The translations under genes were made by a program, and so were the position numbers. A stretch of DNA of 64,000 bases from Dermacentor variabilis (Eukaryota > Arthropoda > Arachnida > Ixodida > Ixodidae): assembly GCF_050947875.1 (NCBI RefSeq), contig NC_134577.1:69196639-69260638 (forward strand), read 5' to 3'. Shown one piece after another: positions 55,970 through 64,000 of the stretch (positions within the stretch are counted from its first letter, which is position 1; every line of letters begins with the position of its first letter). The notes under the pieces were generated by a model. It saw only the letters and a list, made by a program, of their open reading frames with translations, was not told the DNA's origin and did no database searches.

Positions 55970-57905
55970 CGCCTCGCGCACCGCCTATAGAGGCGCCACT
56001 GAAAGCCACCTAGCGGACGCTTCCAATAGTACACGCGGGAGCAGTAGCAGACGACAACCCTTTGCAGCAAGGATGGCGGAATTTCGCGGCTGCAATTTCT
56101 CCTTTGTTCGGGTGCCAGGCTGCTGCTTCCGCTGTGACAGCTGTAGAGAAGATGCTGCCCTCTGTGCGAGCGGGTAGGAACACGATGTTACCGGTGTTTG
56201 GGACAACATGGTCCACATACATGCAAGGTGTGTCCCGCAGACAAACGCCATGAACCCCATTTACATGACGTGGAGCTCATGTTCACTAGCCGATAAATTT
56301 TGTTGAGTGATGCGATCTCTCGATGTTTTTTTTTTATTCTACCCTTGCCGCAATGTTGCTTCTGTACCTGAATAATAAGCACCCGTCGTTAGTGCAGACT
56401 TATGTCAAACAAATCCGCACGGTGCAGTCTCTCCATATGCTGTTGTGATTTTTCTGCCGATGAATACATGTGACATCGCTGAATAAGTGCAGTCGAAGTC
56501 GCCTCAAGAAGAGTAATTGCCAATTTACTTATGGAAATGCGTACACTAGCCAACGAAGTCACCAAACACACGGGTTAATAAAAGCGCGTGTTAGTGCTGT
56601 ACTGCCGATGCAATTCTGCTGCATACGTCGATGAACTACCGCTCCCGCTGCAGTTCGTGCAATTTTAAATTCCCCAAGGGAGCTGCTTGGAAACGTACAA
56701 AGCTGAAGACTAACTTTTCAGTACTTTTTTATATTACTAGAGAAAGGTGCCACATGATATATTTAAAGGCAGAGCAGCGCCAGTCAAAGTATATGAGCGC
56801 TCGCGGCAAGGCCCGGTTTAGTCGTCTGCAGCGTAAGTATATAAAAGAATTCAGTTGAGTACAAAACTCACATGCAAGAAGGGACTACGTTGTGAAAGAA
56901 ACAAATCACTCGGCGTGTTTAAGTTTGCTCAGGCAGCATCGAGGTGGGATGACTTCCCAAACGGGACGCGAACTTTTCGGCGAGAAATGGAACACGAATA
57001 CCATATGCAGGAGCTATTAGCAATTCTCGCCCTCAACTACCTATTTTCTAAACACATTTCCAAAAACGCAAACAATATCTAAGATGCCCTCGAGCGAAAA
57101 GAATAAAGCTGTTAAAGAAGCACTTCCTTGGTATCATTCCGATAAGACACAGCGTGATTTATACCCTTTACAAGCAAGGCAGGATGAAAACTTCGCAGCT
57201 CAAAAGAATCGACAGGAGTTATGCATGGAGCAACTAGCAACAGTTAAACATGTGCAAAGCCACGCATAAAATAGATGTAAAAACATGAAGTGCGCGACAG
57301 CTGGTGCGAGGATTTACCGCACCACATGAGACCAACCATTTGAGTTCTTGCAAACTTAAGTAGCTTTAACGTACAACGCAATGCGCTCGTGTAGTCGTGC
57401 TGCCTAGCTAGCGCAACGCGGTAAAGAAGCGGAAAACAATATAAGCGGCAAACAGCATTCCGAACTTTAGCGAAATGCCCTTAAACCTCATGCTGCACTG
57501 CAGACAAACTTCGTCGCTCACGCGTCTAACTATGATCGACGGGAAAAAAACACCGACGGGACAAAGGAAAGGATGAGAACAAGAAATTTCCCTTCGAAGC
57601 GACGATCCATTTTTACAACCGTTGCTCCCGCTGATGAGGCTTTGCCGGGAATGATTAGAACCGTGTCCCCGACATGTTTTCACCGGTATTTGAGCCCCCA
57701 CCCTACAACAATTCTTCTTCGACATTCCCTGAAGTTTTGGCCACCCCACACGTGCGAAAGGTGTTGCCTATCTTGCTCTGAAAACGTGATTAAGGCAGAG
57801 AAGCACGATCAACGACACAAAAACTATGGAACGCGCCAGGCTCCTCTCCCGCGTGTTTTGCGCAAGGCCGCCACCAGTGGCGCGTCCGTCGGCGTGCACG
57901 GCGCC
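55970..57905 (+). mobile_element. 2-kb TIR DNA transposon-like element, copy 2
   Basis: The 1936-bp element starts CGCCTCGCGCACCGCC; its right end, reversed, is GGCGCCGTGCACGCCG. TATA flanks it at 55966-55969 and 57906-57909. Excising it with one TATA restores the 62-bp minisatellite unit exactly, proving a single insertion with a 4-bp target duplication (or TA within it). It lacks the RTE tail present in copy 1. A 91-codon minus frame (56260-55985) and the 61-codon plus ORF are shared with copy 1. Confidence 0.85.
57084..57269 (+). CDS. 61-residue ORF in TIR element copy 2
   Basis: Begins MPSSEKNKAVKEALPWYHSD and has the same length and stop as 24857-25042; only Gly/Ser and Val/Met replacements separate them. 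Upstream at 56631 a frame MNYRSRCSSCNFKFPKGAAW with a CxxC pair is truncated earlier in copy 1. No homology recognised. Confidence 0.35.
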   Translation: MPSSEKNKAVKEALPWYHSDKTQRDLYPLQARQDENFAAQKNRQELCMEQLATVKHVQSHA

Positions 57906-58107
57906 TATAGAGCGTGCGTCATTGCATACGTCAGGTAGGAGCCATCTGGATGACTAAAAGTGTGGGCTATAGTGCGTGCGTCATTGCATACGTCACGTAG
58001 CAGCCATCTGGCTGACTAAAGGCGTGGCCTATAGTGCGTGCGTCCTTGGGCACGAGACTACAAAGCCAAGGGGGAGGAGGTGGCGCTATTTCATGAGGGT
58101 GTAAAAT

Positions 58108-58258
58108 TTTTCTTATTGCGATAGCAATTATATGGGCACTTCAGGCGCATTTCTGCCGTCGACGTCGCCGAGAGGTACCGTATGAGTCAAAGCGTGTGAG
58201 GGTGAGCGGGTGAGCGTGGTTCAATCTCGCGTGTGCGAGCGAGGAATGCGCCCCAAAT
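58108..58258 (+). repeat. Dispersed repeat related to 35080-35400
   Basis: Shares TTGCGATAGCAATTATATGG and the GCATTTCTGCCGTCGACGTC region. Noncoding. Confidence 0.55.
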
Positions 58259-58259
58259 A

Positions 58260-58571
58260 AAGCCCCTTAAACTTCGTAAAGCAGTGACACTCTCCTCCTC
58301 CGCCTACACACCTCCTCATTTCTCCTCTCTTTCGCGCTCCCTCCTCGACCGTGGCGGCTCCTACACTGCTCGCGCGTAGCAACGGCGCCAACATGCGCTC
58401 CTCGCCACTCCGTAGACGCTTCTCGAGCAAAAATGGCGGTGATCCACGGCGCGAGGGCCCACGTGATGCTATTAGGCCAATAGCGACCCGACGTCGGCCT
58501 TGGCCAGAGCGCGCGAGGAGGAGGCAGCATTCTTCAAAGCGTGGCACTACTTTACGAAGTTTAAGGGGTTT
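58260..58571. mobile_element. 312-bp MITE, Tc1/mariner type
   Basis: Left TIR AAGCCCCTTAAACTTCGTAA and reversed right end AAACCCCTTAAACTTCGTAA extend about 30 bp with three or four mismatches. TA flanks both sides (58258-58259, 58572-58573). No transposase. The class follows from the TA target and is inference. Confidence 0.75.
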
Positions 58572-58619
58572 TAGCCCCAGATATGCGCTTTCTCCTGCGA
58601 CGCGAGAGGCAGAGAGGTG

Positions 58620-60940
58620 AGGCGAGGGAGGAGGGGCGTTCTCCTCCGGCGGCTGCTACAGTGTCTCGATGTCTTCCTGGCCCACCTCTCCGTACAGAGC
58701 AGAGACAACCGCGGCGCCTTCTACGGCGTTAGCCATGCGAATTGAAGAAGCCGTAGTAGACGCCTTTGGCGGACGCCATAGGAATGCGTTGCCGGCGCTC
58801 TTGTGTCTTGGAAGCGGTCTCCGACTTGGCTAAAGCACGCGACCGCGAGGGCCTCATCTTCAAAGCCATATGCAATGTTTGCAGAGTGCGCGTAGTGCCG
58901 GTAGCTTTGTATACGCTCTGCTTTCGACGTTTCGTACGCGTTGAAGCGACGGAGGCACGGAGGTCAGTCGGCTCACCGCTACTGCCGCGATTCCTGATCC
59001 AGCGTTTTCACAGGCAGTTTCCGCTGTCATCGAGCGATGTGTGTCCATGTTTACCTGTGTGCGCCTGACACCATGCTGGTTAATTTAGTTAAAACATGTT
59101 GATGGGCTAGTTGGTTTGAATCCATCATAGAATGTGTAAGCACGACCGAACAAGGACACACAAAGACAGCGCTGTCTCAGTGTGTGTTGCTTTCAGCGTC
59201 CTCGTTGAGTAACCCTTACACATTCTATCATTGTTAATTTAGTTAGTGAGCGAATGTTCACAAGTTTATATGGCCGATAAATCTACTATCCTTACTTCGC
59301 ACACCTATCTACTAATTTGTTATCGCAATAGGTGCTTCGCCTTTCAGGTGGAGCTGCGAATTTTTTCATCCGGCAGGTTTTTCGAGTGAATAGATAGGTG
59401 CTTACCAGGTATTCCCTTCTGCCTAAGTAGCTACTACGTGCTTTCTCAGAGGGTGGCGGAACCCCCCCACTCCCCCATCGCAGATGAGGATGTGGTGATT
59501 TTAGTTGTTAACTTCAAACTCTAATGCATAACTCCACCAAAAGGGGCTGGCGGTTGGATTCGTTTCGAGCCGCTCACGAAACGCTAAGTTGACGTTCGCG
59601 GAACTCAGTTTCGGAAGCTTCCGTGAAGAGTTATCACGTTGAGCACACATGAGGGGATATCTAGCAAAGCTAGGCTAGTAATTAAATTAAGCACACAAGT
59701 TATTCAACGCACAAGAAGTGTGCTGAAATTAGATTTTGGACGCACAGAAGCAATTGGCACCTTGACGCGACATACCGATCCCGGATATGACGTCGGCGGA
59801 ATGCATAGCTGCGTGGAAGCGACAAGGTAGACATACCTCGTCGCGATGCTTCCATAGAAGCGCATAGGTTTAAAACATGGCCGTTCCGCGGCGGTTCCTG
59901 GAGCTCAGCGCCATCTGTGTGATGATGGCGCTAGCGAGCACTTCCGGCGTAAGCGAACGTAACGTGAAACTCTGTCCGTTCGAAAACAGACGTGACGCCA
60001 TTTTGTTCTAAGTTGAACAAAATTTGCTTCAGTGGCCTGCTATTGGAGCTGCATATTAAAATGCCCCTCCATTCGACTTTATAGACGTTTCGCGCTTTAA
60101 ACACGGGAAGCGATGTAGCAAGGATTCAGCCGTACGATGGTGTCGATATCGCACCCCTGCACAGCGCATACTTTCTTTGGAGGGCGACGAAAGCTTTGGG
60201 TGTATAGCGCTGGTGCCGTTGTCGGATGCCAAGCCTGTTGGAAGCCAAGGCGGCTTCGGCCAGCGCAGCCTATGGGGGAACTGCGAGAGTAAACATTCCT
60301 CCGGCGGTGGTAACTTACTACTTTTGACTGCAGAGGATACGAGCGATGAAATTACCTGGGCCATCAAATTCAGACGACCGTCGACGAGCCAAAAAAAAGC
60401 ACGACGTCTGAGGGTATTGTAACAGGTGACTTTTACGAGAGGCCTTTCTGCACACTTCAAGAGCTGCATTGCATTGGATCGCAAGTGATAGCGGCGTCAT
60501 CCCCCCATATTATGATGGGCGCTGAAAAAAAAAGAACATTTAATTAAGGAACAAGAAGAATGGAGCTATCTTTTCTTCTCTCGCCAGGCGGATGTATAAA
60601 TGTTCAGACATGCTCTTTTCTTTGAATTATTCAAAGTGTCTCATTTTAACTCAAAAACGCCCTTATTTTTCTTTCCCAATGTTTGTTCCCTCCTCACATA
60701 GTCGGGCTTCAACCGCTGCTCCAATGACCACCCTTGCTGATCTCGGTGGCAATTCTTTCTGAACACCCCTCCTGGCCCCGAAGCCTCGCCACCTATTTGG
60801 ATCGACCTTGGAAGCGATCTTCTGCTTCCGAAATACATTGTCACTAACTTGGTATACACCGCTGTATCGTCACGCACGACGAAAGACACCAGTGAGATAC
60901 GTTTCGCGTACCGCGAGATGACATGACAAAAACAAATTGC
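58620..60940. other. Repeat-like stretch without recognised gene
   Basis: Contains a small foldback at 59127-59232. ATG-led frames at 58766 and 59877 look protein-like for short distances but have no supported splice borders or domain. Confidence 0.35.
59127..59232. mobile_element. Small foldback element
   Basis: ATAGAATGTGTAAG (59127) and CTTACACATTCTAT (about 59216) are exact inverted repeats around a core with GACAGCGCTGTC, itself palindromic. About 105 bp. Confidence 0.65.
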
Positions 60941-60944
60941 ACTG

Positions 60945-61385
60945 CGCTTAAGCTCCGCCTTTAAGAGGGGAACGCGAAAGCGTTCAAAGACCCCGTATAC
61001 TGCTTTTCATGCTTCCAGGCAACTGCAGCTTATGTAACCGTTACGTTTACCGGAAAACGCTGGCTGCGAAAGCTACGCACGAAAGCGGGCTTTCTGGTAG
61101 AAACGCGGCCTCTTGCGTGGGTCGATCTCCTGTTATTGTTTCGCACATTTAATATTTCAGTCCGAGAAGAGCTAACGTAAAGGACATTCGCTGCCTATGT
61201 CTTTTTTTTTTCTTTCAATACATTTGTTTGCGTGCTGTCGTTCTCAAAATTCCGAGGAACAACCTTGTGAAGAATGAAAGACAAGGTATGAACAACTTTG
61301 GTGGTAGAGAAGTAGTTGGGTATACGTGATCTGGAATTCGGATAGATGTACTTTTGCCGAAGTGACCTCGGACCCGGGACGGGCT
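60945..61385 (+). repeat. Dispersed repeat, copy B (partner at 14457-14900)
   Basis: Same orientation and order of blocks as copy A, including TTGGTGGTAGAGAAGT and GGTAGAAACGCGGCCTCTTG. Diverged by perhaps a fifth, by eye. Confidence 0.8.
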
Positions 61386-61739
61386 CCTTAACGCTGTCGC
61401 GTCAATACTGAATGATGTGTGAACGCAGCCGTACACCACTGAATGTTGCATCTTCTCCTTGTATGAGCAAAAAAGTGAAACAAAAGGTATGGCACCAGCA
61501 AACGAGCAGTCTTCGCTAGACAAACATTTCGTAGCAAGTTCAAGCTAACAAGGCTTAGCAATGTGCCTGAGCTCCGTTTGGTAGCATTTGTTGGTGCTGA
61601 AATATAGAAAAGCCTTCCAACTGACATCAAAGAGTAACACGGCCGTGTCACAATGCATAGGACATACGTTCTCTAGAAGATAGCTCTCTAATTTAAAAAT
61701 GTTTTTCATGCTTGTTATGACAATATAGATGTTTATTAA

Positions 61740-61870
61740 CGTAGATTAGGGTGAATGAATGTAGATCAAGGGGAATTGAAACAAATTAAGGTAGATTAAA
61801 GTGGATTAAGGTAGATTAGGGTGGATTACCATGGATTAAGGTAAGTAGAAATTAGATCACGGTGGATCAA
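61740..61870 (+). repeat. GTAGATTAAGG-type short repeats
   Basis: Degenerate 10-12 bp units (GGTAGATTAGG, GGTGGATTACC, AGTGGATTAAG). Inverted relative to the array at 63535-63680. Confidence 0.75.
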
Positions 61871-61874
61871 TGGA

Positions 61875-63530
61875 GGGCTTTAGTGTAAGGCGATAACTTA
61901 GAGAAGAAGTTATGCTTTCGCATTCAAATCACGTAATGATACTCAAGTGAGCGTTAACTTTCTCACTCTCTCGCTGAGGATATACGGATCAAGAATGTTC
62001 GAAAAGCGAAGTGCTCGAATACAAGCGAGCACGCACACTAAAAAAAAATATGCTACGCTTGAATATATATGGCATTGAGTGCCTTTCCCTTTTCTTACTC
62101 CTGGAAGTCGCTAATAAGAAACGTGGAGAATTAAAGAAACTCCAAGGTGGTGGCATAGAAATTGCTTTTCATTTGCACAGTGTGTGCGAAGAAACGCGTT
62201 CCTGTATCGCAAATTTTTTTTTTTTACTCTGTTACGGGTGCGCTTCTCTAGAAGGCAACCACGACAAACCTGAATGTCGGGACCCTTCTCTGGGCTAGAG
62301 GGCAGTGCCGGATGGATCCTATGCTCAGACCGCACGCAGAACGAGGCGTTGCGTTCGGAGATGCAGCCCAATACCTGCGCAGAAAAGTGCGGTGTTAATA
62401 TGCTTCACATACTCAAAGAAAATAAGCAAAAGACAGCGAAGGTTAGGCGAGCTCCCACAGCCTTCGGAAAGACCCTTTGGCTCGAGCGCGGCACCAAAAG
62501 CTGTTGCGTTCGAACCGAACCACGTGACGCACGCATTTACCAGCTGTTGCTGCGTTCGTGCGTGCTCAAAGTGGTCCGACTATGTCGATCCCGATCACTG
62601 TTCGTGGTGTGTCACGAAGTGCAACGAAACATTTAAGTTCTGGGCGTTTCGCGTGTTAAGACTACGAGACTATTGTGAGGCAGGCCGTAAGTGGTAAACA
62701 CCGGGTTCGTCTTGACCACATGGAGTTCTTTCACCATCGAGTTTATTTCGACCGCATGGAGGTCTTCCCAAAGACGACGTCGATGTGGCACAGGGCTATC
62801 TTGGCAGCCGCAACAAACATTCGTGATCAGTTGCTGAAACGTAGCTTGGGTTCAACCCAGACCGGATCACGCGCATTTGAAACGGCGCGGACACATAATT
62901 TGCCAGCCACAGGAATCTTCAACCTCGAAAAATGAAGCAGCGTGTCACGGGCACTACTGTTTGCACTTTGTCTCGAAAACATTTATCACCCTACTTTAAC
63001 GGAGCGGTCGACGTTCCATATGAAATATAAGGCACGCGGCGTTTCACAGTTGTGACATTTTAACTTTTTTGGGGGGTTACAATAACCACAAATACGCAGG
63101 TCTACATTCCAGTGAAATAATCACTCTTATCGAGAGCAGTGTTCCGCATGCTTGTGCCTAATGGACAGTTTTGGCGGAGCGTCCGCGTGCAGCCCAAACC
63201 ACCTAGAAAAAACATTTCTTTCTATGTGGCTTTGGTGCAGCTCCATTCAGACCAGCGTGTCCCAACAATTCCCAGGCGCCTACTCGGCTCAAGGCTAGTG
63301 AGAGCATTAATGCGCGTGGGCCCAACGCTCGTAGCGGCAGCGGCACGTAGAAAGCTGCGCGTGTTGTGCAGCGAAACCGTGCGTTGTGCTTGGTCTGTCG
63401 GTTGACTTACAGCCAAGCCGAGAGGGCGTCGTCGGCGTTTTGGTGGACACGCTTGTGAAAAAAAAAAATCCCAGATGTCCTTAGGTATCGCCCAAGGGAC
63501 GCGAAGGCGAAAGCCTTGCAAAGCCTGCTG
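61875..63530. other. Stretch between the inverted arrays, no gene recognised
   Basis: Frames at 62274-62697 overlap and lack domains; 63139-63405 likewise. If the arrays are element ends, this is the interior of a non-autonomous element. Confidence 0.3.
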
Positions 63531-63534
63531 CAAT

Positions 63535-63680
63535 TTACCTTGATCCACCTTAATTCTCATTAATCCACCTGAGTCCTCCTTAATACAACTTAATCGATCT
63601 TAATCAACCCTAATCCCTTTTATTCCCCTGCCATCCACCGTAATCACCTTAATCTACCTTAATCCAATCACTAATCGATC
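63535..63680 (+). repeat. CCACCTTAATC-type short repeats
   Basis: Degenerate units such as TTAATCCACCT, TTAATCTACCT and CTTAATCGATC; the reverse complement of the array at 61740-61870. Confidence 0.75.
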
Positions 63681-64000
63681 AGTAATTAACTTTGCTCACC
63701 GATAATCATCTCTCATACACGGCTGGACGTGTTCTCGTTCACTTCCGGCCTTCCTTAGGTCACGTGTTATTTTCTGTACCTCACAACGCAACCTTGAAAC
63801 ATAGAGATCTAAGGAATCCGCCTCAAAAATTTGTCGTGTGTCAACGTGATTAAACGCAGTTTGTCGAGCGAAAGCACGGTTTTGCTTGTTTTTCGAAAGG
63901 CCACAGACGCTGCTCGGCGCCGTCTGAAACCACGGCATCTATACAACTGCACCGCAAGACAACACACAGACGCTGTTCGGCGGGGCAGCAGCAGCGAGCA

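Larger units (their letters stand above)
55586..58047 (+). repeat. 62-bp minisatellite, interrupted by TIR element copy 2
   Basis: Starts of GCGTGGCCTATAG occur at 55586, 55648, 55710, 55772, 55834, 55896 and 55958, exactly 62 bp apart, with units containing GCGTCATTGCATACGTC and GTAGCAGCCATCTGGCTGAC. After the inserted element, units continue from 57906 (starts at 57960 and 58022). About eight units in all. Confidence 0.95.

Noticed and set aside
59877..60010. ATG frame with a signal-peptide-like start
   Set aside because: Only about 43 codons; the surrounding text looks like an interspersed tick repeat and no donor was found.
60325..60420. Exon-like stretch after a CTGCAG acceptor
   Set aside because: About 20 codons in the best frame with no downstream donor; not enough support.

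Overview
This window looks like repeat-rich nuclear DNA from an arthropod, most probably a hard tick (Ixodidae). The main evidence is two good copies and one decayed copy of a tRNA-derived SINE that I recognise as Ruka-like. Decayed RTE, I and CR1 type LINEs and Ty3/gypsy elements support this, as do spliced exons with GT/AG borders. No prokaryotic, plasmid or phage feature was seen. Species cannot be assigned by reading alone.

Layout. 1-2.2 kb is the gag and protease part of a Ty3/gypsy element on the minus strand, running off the left edge. 4.9-6.3 kb is a decayed RTE-type LINE interrupted by a foldback pair. 7.8 and 13.2-13.5 kb hold two phase-compatible minus-strand exons of a gamma-glutamyltransferase (GGT) gene, the best host gene here; its intron holds a 206-bp duplication, a minisatellite, a MITE and a long TG tract. 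14-16.5 kb holds a Ruka-like SINE, a gypsy integrase/LTR remnant and an RNase H-bearing LINE remnant. 22.4-25.8 kb is a gypsy integrase pseudogene split by a 2-kb terminal-inverted-repeat (TIR) element.

30.2-39.8 kb is a decayed P-element/THAP9-like transposase gene. Its first THAP exon ends at a strong splice donor, one intron holds a CR1-like LINE end, and the catalytic exon is split by a 4.4-kb hAT-like element that itself carries a 1.28-kb mariner. 44.8-51.1 kb is a CR1-like LINE split by a nearly full-length, frameshifted I-clade LINE (5.6 kb, minus strand). 51.9-53.1 kb is an uninterrupted (GACC)282 tract. 55.6-58.0 kb is a 62-bp minisatellite into which a second copy of the 2-kb TIR element inserted, leaving a readable empty site. 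58.3-64 kb holds MITEs, foldbacks and dispersed repeats with no gene I can name.

The genes do not form an operon or pathway. The coherent story is nested transposition: P-like < hAT-like < mariner; gypsy < 2-kb TIR element < RTE tail; CR1-like < I-clade LINE; minisatellite < 2-kb TIR element. The best candidates for something undescribed are the 2-kb TIR family (TATA target duplication, short conserved ORF) and the tick P-element-like gene.
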